Position numbers and translations under genes: made by a program. This document shows, piece by piece, positions 7,738 to 16,484 of a stretch of 19,069 nt of DNA. This DNA is from Ichthyophonus hoferi (taxonomy: Eukaryota; Opisthokonta; Ichthyosporea; Ichthyophonida; Ichthyophonidae): NCBI GenBank assembly GCA_002751075.1, contig NAOQ01000118.1, positions 115,650 to 134,718 of the forward strand, given 5' to 3'. The first letter of the stretch is position 1. Each line of letters begins with the position of its first letter. Under the pieces are notes generated by a model. The model was not told where the DNA came from and ran no database searches. It worked only from the letters and a program-made list of their open reading frames with translations.

Positions 7738-7965
7738 TATAACAGAGTGGGAGGGAGGGAGGAGACTATCCTAAGTATAGTATAAATATATATACCTCTA
7801 ACAAAAAATAGAATGTACAATACAATTGATATTGAAATAAATAGAATGTGGAAGAAAGACGAAAGGGGGATGATGAGATGTAGTCAAGAGAGGAGGATAG
7901 AGGAAGGGGGTGACAATAGGAAAGGGAAAGAAGAAAGGGAGAGAGGGAAAAAATGGCTTGTAATA
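7738..7965. other. Two plus-strand purine tracts (minus-strand polypyrimidine) with no clear exon
   Basis: 7738-7764 (GAGTGGGAGGGAGGGAGGAG) and about 7845-7955 are strongly A/G-biased. On the minus strand they resemble the pyrimidine tracts of eIF4G acceptors. No AG followed by a convincing open exon is visible, so they may precede a very short missed exon or be simple polypurine DNA. A 69-codon plus-strand frame here is a product of the bias. Confidence 0.5.
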
Positions 7966-8138
7966 TACTATGTGCATATGTGCATAGTAAGGTCTAAAGA
8001 AAAAAGTAATAGATACCCTTGAATGAAGATTATAATAGAAATAAAATATAGATAAACAATAAAGTTATAGAGAAGATAGAAGGAGTTGAATTAGGGCACA
8101 ATTATAACAATAAATTATGGTATTATAAATGTAATACA

Positions 8139-8356
8139 AATATATAAAATAAAACATATAAAACATAAAACTTGTGACATATAAAACAACACAACACAAG
8201 TTAGCGCATCATTAAAATATAACAGAGAAACCATAAAAATGCACACGTATAACACCTATGACATGGCAAATAGCAAATTATATGTAATACTAACCAATAT
8301 ATGAAATAAAACACATAAAATACATAACATGTACCAGCACACCACAAGTCAGTGCG
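8139..8356. repeat. Diverged direct repeat pair, about 65 bp, offset 157 bp
   Basis: 8139-8208 and 8296-8356 both run AATATATRAAATAAAACA, then a CATAAAA-rich stretch, TGT, and end ACAC(A/C)ACAAGTNAGNGC. The surrounding 7970-8430 is otherwise AT-rich with no supportable gene. Confidence 0.65.
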
Positions 8357-8430
8357 GTATATAAAATATAATATATGGAATATACTAATATAATATAATT
8401 ATAATACACATAATACGTATACACACCTAA

Positions 8431-8667
8431 AACCTAAACTTTAAAACAAAGGCCACAGTAGTTGTCAACTTTGGGGAGTTGAACAATATTTATAAAAAGA
8501 AAGGCACCGAATGTACGTACAGCAGCAGTTACCATGCATTCGTGATATTTATTTATGTTAATTTTAATGTGCTATTTCCTATTTGCTACTATACTTTTAA
8601 ATGTGTAGCAAAGCTGTTGAGCTATGTATGATTCGTTATAATAAAATGTTGAAGGAATTCCAATAAA
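8431..8667 (+). other. Open frame without ATG followed by AATAAA
   Basis: Sixty-six codons are open from after a TAA at 8428 to TGA at 8629, with no in-frame ATG. It includes VVVNFGELNNIYKKKGTECT. AATAAA lies at 8662-8667, followed by a TG-rich stretch, so it could be a 3' terminal exon of a small plus-strand gene. Base composition is richer in GC than its surroundings. No family is recognised and no acceptor is convincing; chance is equally likely. Confidence 0.15.
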
Positions 8668-9281
8668 ACTATGATGTATTTGTGTTATGATAATTGTATA
8701 CTTTTTTTGTTTGTTGAATTGTTTTTTATTGTTTTTTTTATATATAATTAAACATAACTAGAATTTTGTTCTATTCTATTTTTATTCGTATATATTACTT
8801 ATATATTGCTTTATTATAAAATAAAATATAACTACACCTCTAGATAAATCAATGCATGTGTTGCAAAACATGCGCAAGATAATTGGTTAATATTATCCAA
8901 TATAAATGGCATTACAATCAATATACCGTGAATATAATAATACTATTGAGTATATCTCTACTACCACCAATATGTTTATTATTTTAGGACAACAATTGGC
9001 TGGAGTTAGCAAATCGCTTCTGTAACTTACACGTGTAATTTAAAGCAGAGAAAATATATTAATACAATTAAAATAAATAAATGTATCTGCTCTTGTCATT
9101 CATTTTTGAATATACAGCTAATGCAATTAATAAAAAATATATATTTTAGTGACATATTGCTATTTATTAATTTATTAATTTAAAGATCCAAAAAAATTAC
9201 TTTATAATAATTTCCGATTATTAAAATTGGTTTATTTGGGGGTCCTTTTCCTGTATGATAATTATACAACAAGGGTCTTAC

Positions 9282-9400
9282 AAGTGATAGGACAGTAGTG
9301 ATGTAAGAAAGAGAAGGTGCGAAGATAAGAAGAGGCTCTGAATTGGTATCCTGATCTCATTAGCGGGTTAAACCTAGACATCTGGGAATGAATTTCTAAT
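9282..9400 (-). CDS. Candidate 5' exon of eIF4G or of another minus-strand gene
   Basis: The acceptor is strong: CACTCTTCTTCATTCTCGTTCAG ends at 9401. The donor ACTT then GTAAGA is good, and 39 codons are open between. The peptide starts LEIHSQMSRFNPLMRSGYQF and continues RASSYLRTFSFLHHYCPIT. YLRTFSF partly resembles the eIF4E-binding form Y-x-R-x-F-L-L, but has Ser where Leu is expected. It ends in phase 1 with T, so direct splicing to the AA that starts exon 7513-7613 would make a stop; another exon must intervene. A frame starting at ATG 9483 reads through the acceptor unspliced. Confidence 0.28.
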
Positions 9401-9483
9401 CTGAACGAGAATGAAGAAGAGTGATATATATAGTATAGTATACAAGCAATGATGCTATGTCGCTTTTCCCTGATCCCGTTCAA

Positions 9484-10060
9484 GACAAATTACCCTATTG
9501 GATCCATCTAGGTCCATCTAGGGCCATCAAAGACAAGACGCCAATTAAATACAAAAACAACTTCATGATTTACGTAAATAATATATTGTAGTTAATTTCT
9601 TAAAAGCACCAATCACTTTATATGAGTCAATCTACAAAACATAGGACACCTAAACAAAAACACGATGAAAAAGCCAAGCTAGTCGAGGAAAGAAGTGGGA
9701 GAGGTTCGGGAACATAGTAAAGGGTTTGAAAAGATATATAATCTGATGTTGGGATATTGTGGTATATAATATGATATAATAGGATATAATGTATAATGGC
9801 TCATATTAGGTTAATAGTACGTATAGTGAGTGGGATATATGTAATTTGGGTTGAAAAAATTGTCTACTATAGTCATATGGATAACAAATTAGTCAAAATT
9901 CGTTCAAGTCTAAAGTACAAATTTATTATGAATTAATAGAACAAAGTAGTTTCTAAATATGCGCTGTCTTTAGTGCCAATAATAATTAATATATATTCAA
10001 TCAATCTGGCAATGACGAGACATCGTTATTATGTAGCTAGTCTAAAAGAACGGTACAAAA
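9484..10060. other. Intergenic sequence, nothing supportable
   Basis: AT-rich DNA with GATCCATCTAGG/GTCCATCTAGGGCC direct repetition at about 9500-9525, one CCAATCA at 9609 and a degenerate TATAATATGATATAATAGG stretch at about 9765-9790. No splice-flanked open frame or RNA gene is seen. Confidence 0.5.
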
Positions 10061-10067
10061 TATTTAC

Positions 10068-10132
10068 CAAACTATGTTTGAAAAGCGTCTCCAGCTTGCT
10101 TGGATCTAACCTCATAGTAAAATATGTAAGAC
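10068..10132 (-). CDS. Weak candidate exon, 65 nt
   Basis: Acceptor TTTTATTTTATTTGTAG and donor TTG then GTAAAT flank an open stretch, LTYFTMRLDPSKLETLFKHSL, in one frame. It is more GC-rich than its surroundings. No family is recognised. Both strands are open through here (a 75-codon plus-strand frame at 9973-10200 overlaps), so either reading may be chance. Confidence 0.2.
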
Positions 10133-10227
10133 CTACAAATAAAATAAAATTCAAACACAGGAAGTTCTTACGAAGATATATAATCTGGGTTGGCTCGTAA
10201 ACTAGAGAGAGGCACATCAGCCATAAT

Positions 10228-10267
10228 ATATATTATATTATATTATATTATATTATATTATATTATG
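10228..10267. repeat. (TATTA)n microsatellite
   Basis: About seven tandem TATTA pentamers, ending with a TATTATG variant. The same pentamer recurs in the MTO1 intron at 17460-17480. Confidence 0.9.
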
Positions 10268-10284
10268 TTGTATTACGAGTATAT

Positions 10285-10640
10285 ACTTAAAATGATGTTA
10301 GATAGAATTTTGAAATGGAAGTTTGTTTATAATAAAATAGATTATTGAAGGTATATCAATATATAAAATACAATATAAAATATAATATAAAATGTAACAC
10401 ATAACATACTTAACATATGCAATGCAAAATACAATCAACCATATTTAAAATGACGCTAACGTGAATTTTGATGTACGTTTGTTTACAAGGCTGAGAGTTA
10501 TTGGGAGTATATAATTATATAAAATATAATGCAAAATATACTACATAGCATCACAAATATAATGTACAATACGATCAACAATATTTTAAAAGATATTAGC
10601 CTGAATTTTGACGTGGTAATTTGTTTACAAAGCTCTGAAG
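10285..10640. repeat. Three-unit tandem repeat, 140-158 bp period
   Basis: Anchors start near 10287, 10447 and 10587. Each reads AAAA(T)GANNTTAG/GCTAAC, then TGAATTTTGA and (G/A)TTTGTTTA(C/T)AA. Between them lies a shared AT-rich spacer with ATATAAAATAYAATRYAAAA and AATACRATCAAC. A fourth, weak partial unit may start near 10700 (ATGTGGTGTTAGACTAAGAT). No coding potential. Confidence 0.72.
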
Positions 10641-11136
10641 TATTAGAGCTAAAGTAATTAATATATGAGATAGTATGTGATGCTCAAAGAATATTATTAA
10701 ATGTGGTGTTAGACTAAGATAACATAGTGGTAGATGAGATGTGTTTGTCATTATATTTAGGCATAAATGAATATAAACTTATCTTATTCTTGTTTTATTT
10801 CAATAATATAACATAATATAATACAAAATAATATACTATAATAAACTAGCACGTAATATAGTATAATATAATTGCTAATGTGTCCAGAAATATATGTCCA
10901 AGATAACGTTAAGCGCCCATCAAAGGAAAAATGATTACAAGTTAAATTTTACTATTAGAATTCCTACACTATAATGCAATGGTGTACTATATCATACTAA
11001 AGTACATTGCTTTATAAACCACATTTTCTTATATAATACTATGCTATAATAGAATGGTTTATGCTATATTATATAGACGCACGTACACGTTCATATATTT
11101 GCTAAACAATAAAATATAAGGCAAAATATACCCTGT
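10641..11136. other. Intergenic AT-rich DNA
   Basis: No gene seen. It holds degenerate TATAATAYAATAT runs (10800-10870) and a hint of a fourth unit of the preceding tandem repeat near 10700. Confidence 0.5.
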
Positions 11137-11474
11137 ATTTATCTTAAGCCGATACTCTGAAAAATGATGTATGTGAGGTGGATGACTATAATGTAAACAA
11201 AACTAGAATCCCTGTCTCAACCACATTGTGGTCAATGTATGCCAGTCTAAGCATGTGATGCAGTAAGATTGAATTTGAATCAAACTATACATTTAATATC
11301 ATATGTATACAGGAATTAATCTTAATCTGAATCATTACTATGCAGGCTTTATAGATGATCTCTACTGTTTAATTAATAATGGGTAATAAATAAATAGAAG
11401 GTATGTTATATTCTAATATCAATAGAAAAAAAATATATGAAAAAACTATTGTAATGGATTACACATGTTACAAT
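11137..11474 (+). repeat. Interspersed repeat, copy A (about 340 bp)
   Basis: Begins TTATCTTAAGCC. It contains TGTCTCAACCACATTGTGGT, GTATACAGGAATTAATCTT, GATGATCTCTACTGTTTAAT and ends GTAATGGATTACACATGTTAC. The same block order occurs in copy C (inverted, 13402-13720) and partly in copy B (11797-12033). No terminal inverted repeat, poly-A tail or open frame identifies the class; a non-autonomous DNA element or an old segmental duplication are possible. Confidence 0.8.
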
Positions 11475-11544
11475 ATCTATTTCGTGGTTGTTGGAAGTCA
11501 TCTAGTTTCATTTATGTTATTGTGTGCTTTTTTTGATAACTTAC

Positions 11545-11662
11545 CATATTACTCAAATGATTGACAGGTATTTTTTGTAACTCCATTAAAGAACGATTCC
11601 AAAAAAGCTTATATTCATGTTCAACCAGAGCAATAAATCTAAGAACATCTTGTGGATGACAG
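11545..11662 (-). CDS. Candidate exon between repeat copies A and B
   Basis: Thirty-nine open codons between AGCTTTCAG and a consensus donor ATG then GTAAGT. It reads CHPQDVLRFIALVEHEYKLF, then WNRSLMELQKIPVNHLSNM. Amino-acid usage is protein-like and the DNA is more GC-rich than its surroundings, but no family is recognised and the acceptor's pyrimidine tract is poor. It sits in the 320 bp between two direct repeats, so it could be an exon of an undetected minus-strand gene or a remnant inside a mobile element. Confidence 0.3.
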
Positions 11663-11796
11663 CTGAAAGCTCATCTTAGAACTGAAAATTCAAGTTGCTT
11701 CAGTAAAACGTGGTTATGCCTACTATTTATATCGGTAATTATTGCTGAAATGGTAGAAAATATAGGGTAGACATACTCGGTTGCTATTCTATGCTG

Positions 11797-12033
11797 TTAC
11801 CCTGACAAAGACGAATGTCAGGTGGCAAGCTATAATATAAACAAAGCCAGAAGCCCATCTTAACCACACTGTAGTTAATTTATACAATTTTAAACACGTG
11901 TGATGTGTTGAAACTGGATTTAAGCCACACTCAATACCTAATATAATATGGTATACAGGAATTAATATATCAGATTATAACATAAATGAATAAGTCAATA
12001 AGGAATCATTGTAATGCATTTCACATGTTACAG
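11797..12033 (+). repeat. Interspersed repeat, copy B (shorter)
   Basis: Matches copy A in order: CTTAACCACACTGTAGTTAA for the CAACCACATTGTGGT block, GGTATACAGGAATTAAT, and ATTGTAATGCATTTCACATG at the end. About 80-100 bp of the middle of A (the GATGATCTCTACTG segment) is missing. Confidence 0.78.
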
Positions 12034-12227
12034 TATTAAGTATATTTAAATTTTATAAAATCCTCGAGTTAAGCAAATTAATGCGGAGAAGAAGGCTATA
12101 AAACAAAAAAGTGACTAATTTTCAGTTATAATACAATAAGGCTTATATACATTACAAACAATAGTATAAGCTCTAGTAATACTAGTAATATGGTTCAAAT
12201 ATAATATAACCTATAAAAACAAACGTT

Positions 12228-12278
12228 ATTGATTGGTCAGGCATGTCTATTAAACAAATTGACCAATCAGCAATCAAT
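12228..12278. promoter_or_regulatory. Inverted pair of CCAAT boxes
   Basis: TGATTGGTCA (12230-12239) and TGACCAATCA (12260-12269) are exact inverses separated by 20 nt, with ATTGATTGG and CAATCAAT flanks. Each arm matches the extended NF-Y/HAP consensus CCAATCA. It lies between the divergent eIF4G and MTO1 genes, about 3.2 kb from the MTO1 start, so a direct promoter role is uncertain. Confidence 0.45.
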
Positions 12279-12299
12279 ACCAGTTTCAGTAATTTAGTA

Positions 12300-13400
12300 C
12301 TTAGTTTGTGAACAATAGTGTTGGGAATAATTGGAGACAGAAGCGACTCTGTGACCTGTATATAGTCGCAGGATCTCTGCCATTGACTAGTTCAATCCTG
12401 ATCAATCATATTAAATTAGCATTTCAGTTTGAAATACTCTGTGATTGACAGGTTTAGATTGCACCAATTATTTTTCCAGACTACATATGCAATAGTAGTT
12501 GTTATTAATATTAAATAATTATGGCTATATAAGGAAATACCCAAATTGAGTGTTCCTGCGTTAACATATAGTATAAAATTCACCTTATTTAATAATTCTT
12601 TATATCATTTTATTCTTCTCTTAATTAAGAATAATTATGTTACCGAATCTCACCTGTATTGCGTTAAAGTTCAACTTCTATCTAACGAAAATTCAACTAT
12701 TTTTTTATTTTAAGTTCCAATTGTACAGATATTTTTTATTTTGTTCAATCAGTTGGTGCCACATATAACTACATGTACTCCATAAGTAAAGTAATTATAG
12801 TTACAATTATTTAATAATTAATACTTTCACGTAATCTATATTTTAAATGATATATTTGGGGAATATAAAGAGATTCTGTCTGAGACAGATTAGAGACTCT
12901 AGATTCTGAACTGATATTGAATAAAAGATACACAGTTTTTATCCCAAAATGCTTTGTTTACAATAGCCGGCTGCCATTCTGAACATGGGTAAAGTAATTA
13001 TTACACAGGATAAAATTGACGGATGAGGATAGATATAAGAACATGCAATTTGGTGTATTCCTTGAAAAACATATTAAAAATCAGCAAGTATATCCATTAA
13101 ATATCATCTAGAAATGTTTTTTCTCTCTAACACTCAAACATCACTCTTATCTATACTACAATATTGCAAATAAACTAGACTTTTACTATATTTTTTGGTA
13201 AGACATTATATAATATAACTAGTTATGGATTTTTTATTCTAATTTTATACTTAATCCAATTCAATTGAACCTACGGACTAAACTAGATACAATAAGATAA
13301 AACTCTGGTAATGAAAGTTTGATATTGTGTTTAACAATTGCGCCTGTGCTTTATATAAGTTACTGAAATTATATTATAAAATAAATATTAAAATATATGT
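12300..13400. other. Intergenic AT-rich DNA, nothing supportable
   Basis: No open frame with splice support, no recognisable tRNA or other RNA gene. Short features: a GTCTGAGACAGATTAG near-palindrome at about 12880, and a GCCGGCTGCC GC-rich patch near 12965. Confidence 0.5.
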
Positions 13401-13401
13401 A

Positions 13402-13720
13402 GTATGTAATACGTTACAACGTTTCTTTTTTTATTTATATCGAGATATAACATATTTTATTTATTATTATCGAATATTAATCAAATAGTAGAGATTATCT
13501 ATTATATCTACGTCTTAATGATTTGGATTGAAATTATGTTGCATTATACCATATTATACTAGGTATACAGTTGAATATGAATTTGGTCTCATAGTTTCAC
13601 ATAGGTTTATAATGGTATAAATTAACCACAATGTGGTTGAGACGGGGTTTCTAGGTTTGTTTACACTTTAGTCTGCCACACGACATGCATCATTGTCAGA
13701 GTAATGATTTAAGATAAAGA
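13402..13720 (-). repeat. Interspersed repeat, copy C (inverted)
   Basis: On the minus strand it follows copy A from start to end: TTTATCTTAAATCATTACTCTGA, CGTCTCAACCACATTGTGGT (19 of 20 with A), GATAATCTCTACTATTTGAT, ATATGTTATAT and GTAACGTATTACAT. It shows the family inserted or copied in both orientations within 2.6 kb. Confidence 0.8.
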
Positions 13721-14039
13721 CAGCACATAATTACCATATATGTTTATCGCTTTAACATCTAATAGTTTTAATGTTGTTTAAATCTCACATATACATAATG
13801 ATTTACTATGGTGATTGGTTTCCATCCTTACATGTTCATAGTATGTATAAATCTGTCTTACTCATCTATTTTAAGATGAATGAATGGACACAAATACTGG
13901 TTTATAGATATTAATGTATATAATCGAGTGATAAGGAATAACTATGAGTGCTTGGCTATGAGAGAGATGTATAATATAACATGATGTGAACTTATACGTC
14001 AATTTGTCATATTATATTATATTTTAATATAAAAGATGT

Positions 14040-14306
14040 CTAAATATTTATATTTATCTGTACAGTGTCCTTATAATTATAATTGGTGCAAAATGCAACA
14101 TTACCAGTGTCAATTTCAGTGTCTTTAATTATCTCATTTATGTTCAGGCAGCCGACGATTGTAAGCAGAGAATTTAAGATAAAAACAGTATAGCCTTTTG
14201 TCAGTATCACTACAGAATACAGGATCTCCATATCTGTCATAGACAGAACCTTTTTATACTTTCTAAATATATCCTTGTATATATAGAATGCTTTGAAACC
14301 TGGCAT
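14040..14306 (-). CDS. Hypothetical small ORF, 88 aa
   Basis: Single open frame from ATG, with an in-frame TAA two codons upstream, to TAG. Protein: MPGFKAFYIYKDIFRKYKKV, a hydrophobic stretch near residues 29-54 (YSVVILTKGYTVFILNSLLT) that could cross a membrane, then an acidic/Asn-rich tail. Its DNA is more GC-rich than its flanks and amino-acid use is fairly ordinary. No family is recognised. Chance frames of this size exist elsewhere in the window, so this stays a weak call. Confidence 0.25.
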   Translation of the reverse strand: MPGFKAFYIYKDIFRKYKKVLSMTDMEILYSVVILTKGYTVFILNSLLTIVGCLNINEIIKDTEIDTGNVAFCTNYNYKDTVQININI

Positions 14307-14564
14307 TAATTATTTAGGTAAATGTTAATAGTTATTTTGCCTATTTTTATATGTAGCTATATTTGACAACTAGCTGGTTGTTTTGATTTTTATTTTTATT
14401 GGTAATATATGGATGGATTTTATTTCAATAATATAATTTTATTAATCTTTTTCGTTCTATATAGTTTACTAATACATGGGCAAGCTTGAATTTGTAATAC
14501 ACAGAAATATTTAAGGCGTTCAGGGTATTACAAATGTAGCATGGGATCATGCAGTTTAAGCTGG
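14307..14564. other. Intergenic AT-rich DNA
   Basis: No gene seen. A TTTTATTTCAATAATATAA word at about 14418 is also present near 10793, suggesting a further short dispersed repeat. Confidence 0.45.
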
Positions 14565-14807
14565 TGCGTGATTAAAAGCATACATTGGTTAATGTCCTGT
14601 AAGATTATATTTTTGAAATGTATGATTAGATTTCACAGTTTAAATGAATGAGCCACAAATTTAAGAGGCCAGCTAATGGTTACTGGTATATATATATATA
14701 TTGATTATCAAAAATACTATCAAACCAACTTTTAGTAATTGTGTTATTATTACAGCATTTGGCGCGCGCAACACCACTGTGCAAAATCATTGGCTTCTAA
14801 TCACGCA
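14565..14807. repeat. Short inverted repeats 240 bp apart
   Basis: TGCGTGATTAAAAGC (14565-14579) and GCTTCTAATCACGCA (14793-14807) are inverse with one mismatch. They could be terminal repeats of a small non-autonomous DNA transposon, but no target-site duplication is evident next to them. Confidence 0.4.
14758..14769 (+). promoter_or_regulatory. GC-rich E2F-like site
   Basis: TTTGGCGCGCGC fits the E2F/DP consensus TTTSSCGC and is a striking GC-only cluster in AT-rich DNA. It is about 740 bp upstream of the MTO1 start codon. Functional use is inference. Confidence 0.3.
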
Positions 14808-15249
14808 GTATAAAAAATAAAAATATGACTGCGTCGCATAGATCAGGTTAAATATAAACATCCTTATTGGTTTAATAGCGTGTAATATAAACTATAACGA
14901 TATGTGATTCGCTCATATATTTAAATTGGTGAGCCATCAGATCAGAATTTAGTTTTTAGTTTGTTGGTATTGCACATCTAAATTATATCCAGATAATACT
15001 ACATATATACATTATATATTTATGCTACATAATATATCAACAATATAATATAAATTGAATACAAATACATTACCTAAATTTTATTATTATGACAATAGTA
15101 GATTTACTTTGGATATTTTAATATCAAGTTTACAATATATATATATATATCTTGTTCTTATTTACGCAGAGTGATTGATTATCTTGCAAAAATTATACTT
15201 AAATATATACTTACCTATATATATATATATATACATACATATATGAACG

Positions 15250-15294
15250 TAATAATTCAGTCAGTAATAATTCAGTCAGTAATAATTCAGTCAG
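15250..15294. repeat. Perfect 3 x 15-bp repeat upstream of MTO1
   Basis: TAATAATTCAGTCAG occurs three times head to tail with no mismatch. On the other strand each unit holds TGACTGAATTATTA, whose TGACTGA is one base from the AP-1/Gcn4 core TGACTCA. The array ends 210 bp before the MTO1 ATG. A (TA)n run precedes it. Confidence 0.85.
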
Positions 15295-15359
15295 TATATA
15301 TATTTATAAAGATACATAAATATTTATACTCATTTTAAAATATCAACATACACGTCTTT

Positions 15360-15504
15360 ACATATACAGTACCAGTTTCTCGTATTTTTCTCCGTCTAAA
15401 CATCCCTACTCCGTGTCGTCAATTATTAAAACATACACAATTATTAACTGCCTACCCTATCCTATACTCTACTTATTACTTACCCTATACTACACTCTAT
15501 AAAC
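15360..15504 (+). promoter_or_regulatory. Probable MTO1 5' leader/promoter-proximal region
   Basis: From about 15375 the plus strand turns pyrimidine-rich (TTTCTCGTATTTTTCTCC; CCTACCCTATCC repeated as TTACCCTATACTACACTC) up to the ATG. Transcription probably begins here, but no clear TATA or initiator can be singled out in such AT-rich DNA. The 14810-15249 stretch shows no gene. Confidence 0.35.
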
Positions 15505-15751
15505 ATGAATCTACTAGTAAACAATACCGGTCCCCCACGATGGGTATATAGCATGCTTAATACACAAACAGCCAGACAATGCCTTTACATGACATCTTCG
15601 TGTACAAATACAAATACAAATGCAAATACAACCAATGCAACATATGATGTAATAGTGATAGGAGGAGGACATGCAGGGACAGAGGCATGTGCGGCAGCGG
15701 CTCGTATGGGAGCAAGAACAGCGTTATTAACACTTAATAAAAATACACTGG
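15505..15751 (+). CDS. MTO1: MTO1 exon 1: leader and FAD-binding loop
   Basis: Eighty-two codons plus G; donor CTGG then GTAAGG. After the leader comes a Thr/Asn run (TNTNTNANTTNAT) written by an ACAAAT microsatellite, so leader length may vary between strains. Then [20 protein letters not shown]. The first ATG is chosen because it gives a full targeting leader. Confidence 0.93.
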
Positions 15752-16453
15752 GTAAGGATTATGTTGTATAATGTATTATATTGTATAATGTTGTATTCTG
15801 TTATGTTTATGTATACATGTTTGTTGATTATTGATGGCGTACGGATGGTGTTTATTGATAATAATTTTTTTACGTATGTGTGTGTGCATGTGTGTTTTTT
15901 AATAACTCTTGAATCTATAGCTATATATATACGTATATAGCTAATTTGTAAATGTATTCTACTATATATATAGATATCATAGTTCCCTTTTAATACTTGA
16001 ACGGGATTACGTACATTATAATATAATACAGTATTGTATAATAGTGTATAATATAATAAAATACCATAAATATTTTTTCAACACACAAATCTATTAAAAT
16101 TTCTCTATCCATTCCGATTGCCATACACTTTTTACTTTTAATATTACTGATTATATATAATAAGCACTGTACGCTCATTGAATATGAACTAATCAAAAGT
16201 TTTAATGCACCACTATTACAGGTGAAATGTCATGTAATCCTTCCTTTGGAGGGATTGGGAAAGGTCAACTGGTAAGAGAGGTTGATGCTCTCGGTGGAGT
16301 GTGTGGCCGTATATGTGGTAAGTATGATGTATGGTATACTAACACTCACTTGTCAGTATATTATATCGTATATATACAGGGTTACTTATATATTATCATA
16401 TGTATTTAGTTGTATGCTTATATCTTTAGAACATTATATTTTTATATGTATCT

Positions 16454-16484
<31 letters not shown>

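Noticed and set aside
7813-8022. 69-codon plus-strand open frame rich in Lys, Arg, Glu and Gly
   Set aside because: It is the translation of a polypurine tract, with no homology, no splice context and no neighbouring exon in phase.
9973-10217. Overlapping open frames on both strands (75 and 62 codons)
   Set aside because: Opposite-strand overlap with no homology. Only the splice-flanked 10068-10132 part on the minus strand was kept, as a weak candidate.
11137-12033. Direct repeats A and B as the long terminal repeats of a small retroelement
   Set aside because: The interior is only about 320 bp. No primer-binding site, polypurine tract or polymerase-like sequence is visible, and the copies are more diverged and less equal in length than paired ends should be.
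12320-12405. tRNA-like pieces (GTTCAATCC)
   Set aside because: No acceptor stem or A box can be paired at a suitable distance.
15250-15294. CRISPR-like array
   Set aside because: The 15-bp units are directly adjacent with no spacers, and the host is eukaryotic.
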